Below the pieces are notes generated by a model. The model did no database searches. It saw only the letters and a program-made list of their open reading frames with translations, and was not told the DNA's origin. A stretch of 8,941 nt of DNA, taken from contig CANHLB010000056.1 of the NCBI GenBank assembly GCA_947461335.1, forward strand, positions 1 through 8,941, in the 5' to 3' direction. Shown here one piece after another: positions 1-7,457 of this stretch (the first letter of the stretch is position 1; each line of letters begins with the position of its first letter). The translations under genes and the position numbers were made by a program. The DNA is from Burkholderiaceae bacterium. GTDB taxonomy: Bacteria; Pseudomonadota; Gammaproteobacteria; Burkholderiales; Burkholderiaceae.

Positions 1-27
1 CTAGTCGAGCACCAACTCCTGAAGTAA
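1..27 (+). CDS. fis: Fis family DNA-binding protein, last 8 codons (5' truncated by window)
   Basis: Reading from base 1, the frame gives LVEHQLLK followed by a TAA stop at 25-27. This resembles the extreme C-terminus of betaproteobacterial Fis proteins, just after the helix-turn-helix (…LRKKL-x-x-H-x-L…). Fis lying directly upstream of purH is a familiar arrangement in Burkholderiales, and the stop is only 25 bases before the purH start, which suggests co-transcription. Fis is a small nucleoid-associated regulator. Only eight residues are visible, so the identity rests on that short match plus context; the chance that this is just a random open frame at the window edge is real. Confidence 0.55.
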   Translation, partial: LVEHQLLK

Positions 28-52
28 TTGATTCAATTCACTTTCGAAAAAT

Positions 53-1633
53 ATGATCCGTACAGCCCTCCTCTCCGTCTCTGATAAAAATGGCATCGTG
101 CCCTTTGCTAAAGCACTTCATGAGCAAGGCATTAAGCTGATTTCTACTGGCGGTACTGCAAAACTCTTGGCTGATAACCAATTACCAGTGGTGGAAGTAG
201 CTTCTTTAACGAAATTTCCAGAAATGCTTGATGGCCGCGTTAAGACATTGCATCCCATGGTGCATGGCGGCCTTTTAGCCCGAAGAGATTTTCCAGAGCA
301 TATGGCCGCCCTAAAAGAGCATGGCATCGATACCATCGATATGCTCGTCATCAACCTTTATCCATTTAATGAGACAGTCGCTAAAGAAAATTGTTCATTC
401 GAAGACGCAGTAGAGAACATCGACATCGGTGGACCAGCAATGTTGCGCGCAGCGGCCAAAAATCATCAGGATGTGACTGTGCTCATCTCGCCTGAAGACT
501 ATGCGCCGGTATTGGCTGAAATGAAAGCCAACAAGAATAGCGTTTCATATAAAACGAATTTAAGCTTGGCTAAGAAAGTTTTTGCACATACTGCCAGATA
601 CGATGGCGCCATTGCTAACTATCTCTCTGCACTAGGTGATGACTTGGATCACAAAACGCGTTCAGCCTATCCAGAAACATTACACCTTGCTTTTGAAAAA
701 GTTCAAGAGATGCGCTATGGTGAAAACCCACATCAGTCAGCAGCTTTCTACAAAGATATCGCCCCAGTTTCTGGAGCACTTGCTAATTACAAGCAATTAC
801 AAGGTAAAGAGCTTTCTTACAACAATATTGCTGATGCTGATTCAGCATGGGAATGTGTCAAGAGCTTTACTGGTAACGCTGGAGGAGCAGCAGCCTGCGT
901 CATTATTAAGCATGCTAACCCTTGCGGCGTAGCAGTTGGAGCGAATGCCCTTGAAGCCTATCAGAAGGCCTTTAAAACCGATCCAAGTTCAGCCTTTGGT
1001 GGAATTATTGCCTTTAATGTTCCTTGTGATGGCGCTGCTGCTGAAGCAATCTCCAAACAATTTGTAGAGGTATTAATTGCTCCTGTTTTTAGTGATGAAG
1101 CAAAAGCGATCTTTGCAAGCAAACAAAATGTTCGTCTTCTAGAAATTCCGCTTGGAACAGCGTGTAATGCCTATGACTTCAAGCGGGTTGGTGGTGGCTT
1201 ACTGGTTCAATCACCAGATGCGAAGAATGTTTTGCATAGTGAGATGCGTGTAGTAAGCCAAAGACAGCCGACTCCTAGTGAAATGAACGACATGATGTTC
1301 GCTTGGCGTGTGGCTAAATTTGTCAAATCGAATGCGATTGTGTATTGCGCTAATGGCATGACTCTTGGTATAGGTGCTGGTCAAATGAGTCGCGTAGATT
1401 CGGCCCGGATGGCTAGTATTAAAGCGGAGAATGCCGGCTTGAGCCTGAAGGGCTCAGCGGTTGCTAGTGATGCATTCTTCCCATTCCGCGATGGTTTAGA
1501 TGTTGTTGTCAATGGTGGCGCTAGCTGTGCAATTCAGCCGGGTGGCAGTATGCGAGATGACGAGATTATTGCGGCAGCCAATGAACATGGTATTGCTATG
1601 GTCTTTACTGGTATACGGCACTTCCGTCACTAA
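53..1633 (+). CDS. purH: Bifunctional AICAR transformylase / IMP cyclohydrolase
   Basis: PurH catalyses the last two steps of de novo purine synthesis in the cytoplasm: formyl transfer from 10-formyl-THF to AICAR, then ring closure of FAICAR to IMP. The 526-residue product has the usual full length. The N-terminal MGS-like cyclohydrolase domain covers about residues 1-145, with the opening TALLSVSDK, the phosphate-loop-like STGGT (31-35), and GRVKTLHP (61-68). The transformylase domain follows, with MRYGENPHQ and the catalytic Lys-His in KHANPCG (286-292), then SSAFGG and a C-terminal tail ending RHFRH. The start at 53 fits the family N-terminus, but only a weak ribosome site (GAAAA) precedes it. 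It lies 25 bases after the probable fis stop and 11 bases before ruvC. Nothing is missing or odd. Confidence 0.98.
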   Translation: MIRTALLSVSDKNGIVPFAKALHEQGIKLISTGGTAKLLADNQLPVVEVASLTKFPEMLDGRVKTLHPMVHGGLLARRDFPEHMAALKEHGIDTIDMLVINLYPFNETVAKENCSFEDAVENIDIGGPAMLRAAAKNHQDVTVLISPEDYAPVLAEMKANKNSVSYKTNLSLAKKVFAHTARYDGAIANYLSALGDDLDHKTRSAYPETLHLAFEKVQEMRYGENPHQSAAFYKDIAPVSGALANYKQLQGKELSYNNIADADSAWECVKSFTGNAGGAAACVIIKHANPCGVAVGANALEAYQKAFKTDPSSAFGGIIAFNVPCDGAAAEAISKQFVEVLIAPVFSDEAKAIFASKQNVRLLEIPLGTACNAYDFKRVGGGLLVQSPDAKNVLHSEMRVVSQRQPTPSEMNDMMFAWRVAKFVKSNAIVYCANGMTLGIGAGQMSRVDSARMASIKAENAGLSLKGSAVASDAFFPFRDGLDVVVNGGASCAIQPGGSMRDDEIIAAANEHGIAMVFTGIRHFRH

Positions 1634-1644
1634 GTAACATTAAG

Positions 1645-2169
1645 ATGCCAATACGCTGGATAGGAATCGACCCAGGTTTACGCACTACCGGTTTCGGTGT
1701 GATTGATGTGGATGGCCATAAACTCACCTACGTAGCATCAGGAACGATTGAAAGTGGTGATCCCGCTAAAGGCTTACCTGAACGTCTAGGTGCTTTATAT
1801 GCTGGGCTCAAAGAAGTCCTCGAAACCTATCACCCAGAGTCTGCTGCGATTGAAGAGGTCTTCTTAAATGTAAATCCTCGTTCGACTTTAATGCTTGGGC
1901 AAGCCAGAGGCGCAGTCATTGCAGCACTGGTTTCTGAAAAACTTCCCGTCGCTGAATACAGCGCCCTGCGAGTAAAGCAAGCCATTGTTGGAACAGGTCG
2001 TGCTGCTAAACCTCAAGTGCAAGAAATGGTCAAACGCCTACTGCGCTTAAATCGCGCCCCTGGAACAGATGCTTCAGATGCCTTAGGAGTAGCCATCTGT
2101 GCCGCCCATCATGCACAAATTCCTAAAGCAATTACCGCCGCTATAGCGCCCAAGAAACGTAGCAAGTAA
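1645..2169 (+). CDS. ruvC: Crossover junction endodeoxyribonuclease RuvC
   Basis: RuvC is the dimeric, Mg-dependent nuclease that cuts Holliday junctions symmetrically, working with RuvAB to finish homologous recombination and repair stalled forks. The 174-residue product is of normal length and has the RNase H-like fold signature. It opens with [13 protein letters not shown], carrying catalytic Asp9. Glu70 sits in AAIEEVF, and the C-terminal pair Asp142 and Asp145 in [12 protein letters not shown]. These align with E. coli D7, E66, D138 and D141, so the active site is complete. LGQARG (84-89) and VKQAIVG (110-116) are also family-typical. A basic tail (PKKRSK) ends the protein. The ATG at 1645 has almost no Shine-Dalgarno, so translation may be coupled to purH, whose stop is 11 bases upstream. 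It is first of the ruvC-ruvA-ruvB set. Confidence 0.98.
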   Translation: MPIRWIGIDPGLRTTGFGVIDVDGHKLTYVASGTIESGDPAKGLPERLGALYAGLKEVLETYHPESAAIEEVFLNVNPRSTLMLGQARGAVIAALVSEKLPVAEYSALRVKQAIVGTGRAAKPQVQEMVKRLLRLNRAPGTDASDALGVAICAAHHAQIPKAITAAIAPKKRSK

Positions 2170-2194
2170 ATCCATCACAGGTTAAGATCTTTAT

Positions 2195-2776
2195 ATGATT
2201 GGTCGCATTCAAGGTACGCTCGTTTCAGTTCACCCTCCTCGCCTCTTGGTAGATTGCCAAGGGATTGGATACGAGGTGGATGTTCCCATGAGTACCTTGT
2301 ATCAACTACCTCAAACTGGTCAAAAAATTACTCTACTGACGCACTTTCAGGTTCGTGAGGATGCGCAGCAACTCTTTGGCTTTGCCACTGAGACTGAGCG
2401 TGAAGCTTTTAGACAACTCATTAAGATCAGTGGGGTTGGCTCTCGTACTGCGCTAGCTGTTCTTTCAGGCATGAGTGTGAATGAATTAGCACAAGCGATT
2501 GCACTACAAGAAGCGGGGCGGCTAACCCAAGTTCCTGGAATAGGTAAGAAAACTGCTGAACGCCTTTGTCTTGAGCTAAAAGGAAAGCTTGCTCCAGATC
2601 TTGGCATCAGTTCTGGCAAACCCCAAGCTATTGAGGCCAGCAGCGAAGTGCTTCAAGCACTCTTGGCTTTGGGCTATTCAGAAAAAGAAGCGCTGCTTGC
2701 CCTCAAACAAATCCCTCCTGATTCCTCAGTTTCTGATGGTATTCGGATGGGTCTAAAGTATCTATCTAAGCCCTAA
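2195..2776 (+). CDS. ruvA: Holliday junction branch migration complex subunit RuvA
   Basis: RuvA tetramers bind and open the four-way junction and load the two RuvB motor rings. The 193 residues match the family in three parts. The N-terminal OB-fold begins [10 protein letters not shown] and runs to about residue 64. The middle domain carries two helix-hairpin-helix motifs: [11 protein letters not shown] (77-87) and [12 protein letters not shown] (113-124), followed by ELKGKL. After a flexible linker (about 133-147), the small C-terminal domain III (148-193), which contacts RuvB, holds [11 protein letters not shown]. The ATG at 2195 matches the invariant family N-terminus. A short AGG about 13 bases upstream is the only ribosome-site candidate. 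It sits 25 bases after ruvC and 26 before ruvB. Confidence 0.98.
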   Translation: MIGRIQGTLVSVHPPRLLVDCQGIGYEVDVPMSTLYQLPQTGQKITLLTHFQVREDAQQLFGFATETEREAFRQLIKISGVGSRTALAVLSGMSVNELAQAIALQEAGRLTQVPGIGKKTAERLCLELKGKLAPDLGISSGKPQAIEASSEVLQALLALGYSEKEALLALKQIPPDSSVSDGIRMGLKYLSKP

Positions 2777-2802
2777 TAGATAAACACCACTACACTTGCA
2801 GC

Positions 2803-3873
2803 ATGGCAATTCATACAGACGACCTTAGCTCTATTCCTGAAGATTTACCGGAGAATAGCGATCGCATTGTGAGCGGTGCAGCGGGTAATGCCGAAGCCGT
2901 CTTTGAAAGAGCCCTTCGACCCAAACAGCTTGATGAGTATGTTGGTCAAACTAAGGCGAGAGCTCAGTTAGAGATTTTTATTAGCGCAACTAGAGCGCGC
3001 CAAGAAGCGCTTGATCATGTGCTTCTCTTTGGCCCTCCCGGACTTGGAAAAACAACTCTCGCTCATATTATTGCGAGAGAGCTTGGCGTGAATCTGCGCC
3101 AGACCAGTGGTCCAGTCCTAGATAGGCCTGGCGACCTTGCTGCCCTGCTCACCAACTTAGAGACAAATGATGTGCTCTTTATTGACGAGATTCATCGCCT
3201 CTCTCCAGTAGTTGAAGAAATTCTTTACCCTGCACTAGAGGACTACAGCTTAGACATCATGATTGGTGAAGGTCCTGCAGCACGTAGTGTCAAGATTGAT
3301 CTCAAACCATTTACCTTAATTGGCGCTACGACTCGTGCTGGCATGCTGACAAATCCATTACGCGATCGCTTTGGTATTGTGGCAAGACTTGAGTTCTACA
3401 CCACCGAAGAGCTCACCAAAATTATCAATCGTTCAGCAAACCTACTAAAGGCTGACATAGATCCAGAAGGATCCGTCGAGATTGCCAAACGTGCACGTGG
3501 AACGCCGCGTATTGCTAATCGCTTACTCAGAAGAGTTCGCGATTATGCAGAAGTCAAAGGCACCGGCACCATAACTAAAGCCATGGCCGATGCTGCGCTC
3601 CAGATGCTCGATGTAGATCCAAGCGGCTTTGACGTCATGGATAGAAAATTACTCGAAGCGATCTTGCATAAGTTTGATGGCGGCCCAGTAGGCATTGATA
3701 ACTTGGCAGCAGCTATTGGTGAAGAGCGTGACACCATTGAAGATGTATTAGAACCCTACCTCATTCAGCAAGGCTATCTGCAAAGAACCTCGCGAGGCAG
3801 AATCGCTACTCGTCAGGCCTATGAGCATTTTGGCTTAACGCCACCTAGCGGGACTGCAAGCTTAGACTTGTAG
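2803..3873 (+). CDS. ruvB: Holliday junction branch migration ATPase RuvB
   Basis: RuvB is the hexameric AAA+ motor that pumps DNA through the RuvA-bound junction. The 356-residue protein is complete. A variable N-terminal tail of about 33 residues precedes [16 protein letters not shown]. Walker A is GPPGLGKTT (77-85) and Walker B is LFIDEIHRL, with D128 and E129. Sensor 1 is GATTRAG (174-180). PLRDRFG (185-191) carries the arginine-finger candidate R187, and [13 protein letters not shown] (232-244) is the sensor-2 region. The C-terminal winged-helix DNA-binding domain covers about 273-340 and includes the RTSRGR wing (328-333). There is no convincing Shine-Dalgarno before the ATG at 2803, as for the other genes of this run. 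The gene ends 21 bases from the convergent lipoprotein gene. Confidence 0.98.
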   Translation: MAIHTDDLSSIPEDLPENSDRIVSGAAGNAEAVFERALRPKQLDEYVGQTKARAQLEIFISATRARQEALDHVLLFGPPGLGKTTLAHIIARELGVNLRQTSGPVLDRPGDLAALLTNLETNDVLFIDEIHRLSPVVEEILYPALEDYSLDIMIGEGPAARSVKIDLKPFTLIGATTRAGMLTNPLRDRFGIVARLEFYTTEELTKIINRSANLLKADIDPEGSVEIAKRARGTPRIANRLLRRVRDYAEVKGTGTITKAMADAALQMLDVDPSGFDVMDRKLLEAILHKFDGGPVGIDNLAAAIGEERDTIEDVLEPYLIQQGYLQRTSRGRIATRQAYEHFGLTPPSGTASLDL

Positions 3874-3874
3874 T
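3853..3874 (+). terminator. Possible hairpin at the ruvB stop codon
   Basis: ACTGCAAG (3853-3860) and CTTGTAGT (3867-3874) pair as an 8-bp stem with one G-U wobble around a 6-base loop (CTTAGA). The stem contains the ruvB TAG stop at 3871-3873. It is the best hairpin near the convergent ruvB/lipoprotein junction. No T-run follows immediately; the nearest is TTTT at 3887-3890. If it ends transcription it is a weak intrinsic terminator, and it may be coincidental. Confidence 0.25.
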
Positions 3875-3894
3875 TTGAATTGCTACTTTTCAAT

Positions 3895-5709
3895 CTAATT
3901 CTTCACCACCGCTGGAGGAATCCACTGAGGTGAACTAGCGCTACTAGTCCCGTTGTAAGGATTGAGGATAGTACTCACCCCATTAGTGTTGGCAGCTACA
4001 GGATTATATAAACGCATCAACACTGTGAAAGTATCCGCTGGAACTGGAATCCAATACGGCAAAAGTGCACTATTAGTTGGCACGCTATTTTGGAAATACA
4101 GAGTGGGGATACCACCAGCAGATGCTAGCTGAATTGACCCTAAAGCATAAACGCCACCAACTTGGGTGGTGTAGTAATAGCTATTGGTAGTCGAACTATA
4201 CAAATTATTACTTGAGTCATAAATAGTTACTGACCAAAAACCATTGTTTGTTGTAATTGGTGGAATTCCAGTGCTAGAAAAATTGAGAGAATAGCTATTG
4301 CTGTTAGCACCTGATAGAGGCTCGTCGCCACTATCCTTCTTTAGTTGGGGGTATGCGCCATCAGCAGCTAAATTAGCGCCTAAACCAACCTGTGCTACAG
4401 CTGCGGCAGTAATCCATCCGCCATATGTTGGGCTGTATTGGCCCAAAGTATTGTTAATCACCCAATTTGTCGCAGGATCTGGTGTGGGATTATTAGCAAT
4501 CAAGGTTATAGCCGAAGCAGCTTCTGCGTAGGCAGTAGAGATTTTCTCTTTTTGTGCTGTTGTTAAACCGCTTGTATTAAAGCCTGTACTAGTTAACCCC
4601 ATCATTGAAAAATTACTAAACATTGCGCTTTGATCAGTGACATTTGAGGCCATATTTAAGACACCATTTTGTACGCCTGCGTAGTTAACCAAAAATTGAT
4701 TCTGGCCCACGGCAGCAGCTAAATTGGTATAAAACTGAGTAGCTGAACTGGCTGTTGTTTCGGTGGATGGGGCACTACTTTGCTTAACAGAGCCACCCTT
4801 AGTGTTGGTGTACTTTGTAAGCGCTGATAAAGTATATTGTTTTAAGACATTTTGAGATTTCCAAAGCGCTAGAGCACTGCTAGCAGTTCCATATAGGGTT
4901 TGATATAAGGTTTGCGGGGTCCCATTTTCGGTAGGAACGGCATATGAATCAACCGCTACCCTCCCCAATAACCAAGCTTGGGGGGTATAAATCGCAAGAG
5001 AATTATTAGGGTAGGCTTCGCGAACTGCTGATGCATAAGAAGCATTAGCATAGTAAAGCACGACTGATCCGCACGTATTCACTCGGGTACCAACGCTGCC
5101 TTGCACATTTGTGTACGCATCCATGATTTGCAATACGTTATAAGTGGAAGATTGAGGATAGGTCACTAAATAGGGATTCACACTTAAATCCACAAATCCA
5201 TTGGCATAGAGCACAGATGTATTTGGGGAAACAATCGATGTCCCTGTATTAATAGTGAGTACCGGGTCCAAGGTATTAATAGCAATAGCGTTATTCGTAA
5301 AGTAATAGCCCTGTTTCTCCCAAAACTGCTCAACTGGCAATCCCCAAACATAAGCGCTTACAGCAGCGGCATAGTAGCGGTTGTCACCCACCAAAGCTTG
5401 AAGCGGGGTAACTGCTAGTGGATTACGCACTACACCACCACCCACCTTTATAGAATCTTTTGAAGCCTCAATAGCAGCATTGCTGGCCGCCGCGTAAATT
5501 GCAGTATAAAAAACATCCAATTGACTGGGGGCATCTGAGATAGGGGCCGCAGTAACAGGAAATGGCGAACTAGTTAGCGTGCAATTACTGCTTAACACAC
5601 TAGCTGGGCTTGATTCACCAAGAGAGCTTGAAGAACCTCCACAAGAAATCATCAAAAAAATTGGTGATAAAAAAAATAATCTTGCAAAGAGGTGCAGAAA
5701 ATGAGTCAT
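3895..5709 (-). CDS. Putative lipoprotein with DUF1254 and DUF1214 domains, function unknown
   Basis: This 604-residue protein has a lipoprotein signal: a hydrophobic stretch (about 5-21) ends in LMISC, with Cys23 as the lipidated residue, followed by a GGSSSS linker. Gly at +2 predicts outer-membrane sorting. The mature chain is rich in Ser, Thr, Asn, Ala and Tyr. Residues about 110-255 resemble DUF1254: YVWGLPVEQFW (120-130), SPNTSVLYANGFVDLS (161-176) and YNVLQIMDAYTNVQGS (190-205). Residues about 460-570 resemble DUF1214: IPPITTNNGFWSVTIYDSSN (482-501), TLYFQN (536-541) and FTVLMRLYNP (561-570). The linker of about 200 residues between them looks largely helical and I do not recognise it. 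Only two other cysteines exist (C43, C213), which could form a disulfide. No established catalytic residues are known to me. The start has a good Shine-Dalgarno. It converges on ruvB and lies 55 bases after the NTF2-like gene. Domain names rest on remembered motifs. Confidence 0.85.
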   Translation of the reverse strand: MTHFLHLFARLFFLSPIFLMISCGGSSSSLGESSPASVLSSNCTLTSSPFPVTAAPISDAPSQLDVFYTAIYAAASNAAIEASKDSIKVGGGVVRNPLAVTPLQALVGDNRYYAAAVSAYVWGLPVEQFWEKQGYYFTNNAIAINTLDPVLTINTGTSIVSPNTSVLYANGFVDLSVNPYLVTYPQSSTYNVLQIMDAYTNVQGSVGTRVNTCGSVVLYYANASYASAVREAYPNNSLAIYTPQAWLLGRVAVDSYAVPTENGTPQTLYQTLYGTASSALALWKSQNVLKQYTLSALTKYTNTKGGSVKQSSAPSTETTASSATQFYTNLAAAVGQNQFLVNYAGVQNGVLNMASNVTDQSAMFSNFSMMGLTSTGFNTSGLTTAQKEKISTAYAEAASAITLIANNPTPDPATNWVINNTLGQYSPTYGGWITAAAVAQVGLGANLAADGAYPQLKKDSGDEPLSGANSNSYSLNFSSTGIPPITTNNGFWSVTIYDSSNNLYSSTTNSYYYTTQVGGVYALGSIQLASAGGIPTLYFQNSVPTNSALLPYWIPVPADTFTVLMRLYNPVAANTNGVSTILNPYNGTSSASSPQWIPPAVVKN

Positions 5710-5716
5710 GTTTAAG

Positions 5717-5725
5717 TCCCCCTTT
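5717..5725 (-). promoter_or_regulatory. Strong Shine-Dalgarno of the lipoprotein gene
   Basis: On the - strand this reads AAAGGGGGA and ends 7 bases before the ATG at 5709. It is the clearest ribosome binding site in the window and fixes that start, which is also supported by the signal peptide beginning directly there. Confidence 0.7.
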
Positions 5726-5746
5726 ATGAGTTTTTTTAGACGCCTG

Positions 5747-5755
5747 ATGATAGCA
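5747..5755 (-). promoter_or_regulatory. Candidate extended -10 promoter for the lipoprotein gene
   Basis: On the - strand this reads TGCTATCAT, which fits the extended -10 pattern TGnTATAAT with one mismatch. It lies about 37 bases upstream of the start codon, leaving a short leader of about 30 bases containing the ribosome site. No convincing -35 box is seen 16-18 bases further upstream, where the sequence is the end of the NTF2-like gene. It would let the lipoprotein be transcribed separately from tyrS. Sequence-pattern evidence only. Confidence 0.3.
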
Positions 5756-5764
5756 AATGAATAT

Positions 5765-6139
5765 CTATTTACTGGTAATCAGATCAGCATAAGCAATACA
5801 TTGCCACTGATGATTGATGCGCTTCCAAACACTTAAGCGTGGGGAATACTCTGGTGACAACTCTTTGCCATCGCGATATTCCAGTGCTGCAATCCAAAAA
5901 CTTACTACGAGATTGTCCTCGGCTTGCGTTACCTTAAAGTCCTTAAACTTCACGGGACCAAGATGCATCTCCTTCATGAGCTGCATTGCACTCTCTTTAT
6001 CGCATGCGCCTTGAGAGCTAACAAACTGACAGCTAGGGGCAAGCATCTTTTCTAAAGCTTCCCAGTTTTTATCCTGAATCAACTTGACTGAAAGTCGCTC
6101 TAACTCTTCTGCCTCTAGTTCAATACTTTTCTGATTCAT
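5765..6139 (-). CDS. NTF2-like (SnoaL/DUF4440-type) small protein
   Basis: The 124-residue product has no signal peptide or membrane segment and is probably cytoplasmic. Its pattern fits the cone-shaped NTF2-like fold. An N-terminal helix (about 5-22) is followed by DKNWEALEKMLAPSCQFVSS (23-42), the typical 'act out W/E, then L-x-P-x-C/F' turn into the first strand. A second helix covers about 48-58. Alternating strands follow: KFKDFKVTQAEDNLVVSFW (64-82), then RLSVWKRINHQWQCIAYADL (101-120), the usual paired C-terminal strands. Members include enzymes and ligand-binding proteins, so the substrate cannot be told. The start is 12 bases after the tyrS stop, which indicates co-transcription with tyrS; the ribosome site is weak. 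Fold assignment is by pattern, the exact family is uncertain. Confidence 0.75.
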   Translation of the reverse strand: MNQKSIELEAEELERLSVKLIQDKNWEALEKMLAPSCQFVSSQGACDKESAMQLMKEMHLGPVKFKDFKVTQAEDNLVVSFWIAALEYRDGKELSPEYSPRLSVWKRINHQWQCIAYADLITSK

Positions 6140-6151
6140 TTCTGCGGTTTC

Positions 6152-7384
6152 TTAGGTAAGCGTTACTTTTGCAAACTTACGCTTACCCACTTGCACTACG
6201 TAAGTTCCCGCTTCAATCTTGAGTTGCTTATCAGTGATCGTTGCACCATCAATCTTCACACCGTTTTGCTCAATATTACGCATGGCTTCAGAGGTCGATG
6301 GAGCAAGGCCTGCTGCCTTAAGAAGGTTAGCAATAGCCATCGGCGCCCCAGAGAGACTTACTTCCAGAATCTCATCGGGCACACCACCTTTAGCGCGATG
6401 ATTAAAGTCTTCTAAGGCTTTTTCTGCTGCCGTCTGCGAATGAAAGCGCGCTACGATTTCTTGTGCGAGTAGCACTTTACAGTCTTTGGGATTTCGTCCG
6501 GCTGCCACTTCTTGCTTCATTAAATCGATTTCAGACATTGGTCTAAATGAGAGCAAGGTGAAGTAATCCCACATCAAGTCATCTGAGATGCTCAAGAGTT
6601 TTCCAAACATTTCACTGGCCGGCTCGCTAATACCAATGTAATTACCTTTGGACTTACTCATTTTCTCAACACCATCAAGACCTACCAAGAGCGGCATAGT
6701 CAAAATACATTGAGGCTCCTGGCCATACTCACGCTGGAGTTCACGACCAACCAAGAGATTAAATTTCTGATCCGTACCACCAAGCTCTAAATCACTCTTC
6801 AGAGCAACAGAGTCATATCCCTGCATTAAGGGATATAAAAATTCATGGATGGAAATAGGTACACCACTACGATAGCGCTTCGTAAAGTCATCACGTTCTA
6901 GCATTCTGGCAACCGTATGTTTAGCAGCCAACTGAATCATGCCACGTGCACCCAATGGATCACACCATTCACTGTTGTAACGTACTTCTGTTTTCGAAGG
7001 GTCAAGTACCATGCTCGCCTGACGATAGTAAGTTTCGGCATTCACTGCGATTTCTTCTGCAGTCAGTGGTGGACGAGTGGCATTACGACCTGATGGATCA
7101 CCAATCATGCTAGTGAAGTCACCAATCAAGAAAATCACTGTATGCCCTAAATCTTGGAGTTGGCGTAACTTATTCAAAACAACCGTATGGCCCAAATGAA
7201 TATCCGGTGCAGTTGGATCTAAGCCAAGTTTAATTCGAAGTGGAGTCTTGGAAGCCTGGCTACGCGCTAGCTTCTGGACCCAATCCGCCTCAACCAATAG
7301 TTCATCACAGCCACGTTTAGTGACTTCAAGTGCCGCAAAGACTTCAGGGGTCAAAGGATATTTTTGTTCTGGTTTAGCCGTCAT
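6152..7384 (-). CDS. tyrS: Tyrosine--tRNA ligase
   Basis: TyrRS is a class I synthetase that activates tyrosine with ATP and charges tRNA-Tyr in the cytoplasm. With the start at 7384 the product is 410 residues. It shows the HIGH motif as HLGH (63-66) within [13 protein letters not shown], the tyrosine-site stretch [11 protein letters not shown] (199-209), and KMSKS (241-245) followed by KGNYIG. A C-terminal S4 RNA-binding domain spans about 350-405 (LLKAAGL…[11 protein letters not shown]). Wording and length resemble the second bacterial TyrRS type rather than the E. coli type. The frame stays open upstream to an ATG at 7465, which would add 27 residues. I prefer 7384 because [15 protein letters not shown] looks like a native N-terminus, and the longer form would be non-homologous and overlap anmK by 8 bases. 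It is divergent from anmK and leads the NTF2-like gene. Confidence 0.97.
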   Translation of the reverse strand: MTAKPEQKYPLTPEVFAALEVTKRGCDELLVEADWVQKLARSQASKTPLRIKLGLDPTAPDIHLGHTVVLNKLRQLQDLGHTVIFLIGDFTSMIGDPSGRNATRPPLTAEEIAVNAETYYRQASMVLDPSKTEVRYNSEWCDPLGARGMIQLAAKHTVARMLERDDFTKRYRSGVPISIHEFLYPLMQGYDSVALKSDLELGGTDQKFNLLVGRELQREYGQEPQCILTMPLLVGLDGVEKMSKSKGNYIGISEPASEMFGKLLSISDDLMWDYFTLLSFRPMSEIDLMKQEVAAGRNPKDCKVLLAQEIVARFHSQTAAEKALEDFNHRAKGGVPDEILEVSLSGAPMAIANLLKAAGLAPSTSEAMRNIEQNGVKIDGATITDKQLKIEAGTYVVQVGKRKFAKVTLT

Positions 7385-7457
7385 ACTGATTCGGATGCTG
7401 ATACAGTTATTTAGTATTTGAATTGTTAAGCATAATTGTCGCATTCCTGAGAACGAG
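7385..7457. promoter_or_regulatory. Divergent tyrS/anmK intergenic region
   Basis: This 73-base spacer must hold the start signals of both tyrS (-) and anmK (+), and is visibly AT-rich in its middle (7401-7438). For anmK, CATAAT at 7431-7436 matches the -10 consensus in five of six bases, 21 bases before the ATG, but has no good -35. For tyrS, TTAACA on the - strand (7429-7424) matches a -35 in five of six bases, without a convincing -10 at the right distance. An AATTGT repeat occurs at 7421-7426 and 7434-7439. No T-box-like leader fits in so little space. Exact promoters are not resolved. Confidence 0.4.

Noticed and set aside
636..932. 98-residue + frame inside purH
   Set aside because: It overlaps the conserved PurH transformylase region in another frame, with no start signal and no family-like sequence.
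2347..2619. 90-residue open frame on the - strand inside ruvA
   Set aside because: It is antisense to the helix-hairpin-helix region of ruvA; its Ser/Arg/Pro-rich product is typical of a shadow frame.
3895..5709. The lipoprotein gene as a phage, toxin or repeat-adhesin gene
   Set aside because: Despite the Ser/Thr/Asn-rich composition there are no tandem repeats, no autotransporter or RTX motifs, and both ends match DUF1254/DUF1214 patterns.
5726..5740. T-run TTTTTTT (5731-5737) as a terminator
   Set aside because: The T-run is on the + strand, but no + strand gene ends there and no GC-rich stem precedes it. On the - strand it is an A-run and cannot end the tyrS unit.
7385..7457. T-box or other riboswitch controlling tyrS
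   Set aside because: The leader is at most 73 bases, too short for a T-box, and T-boxes are not typical of betaproteobacteria. No specifier or antiterminator structure is visible.
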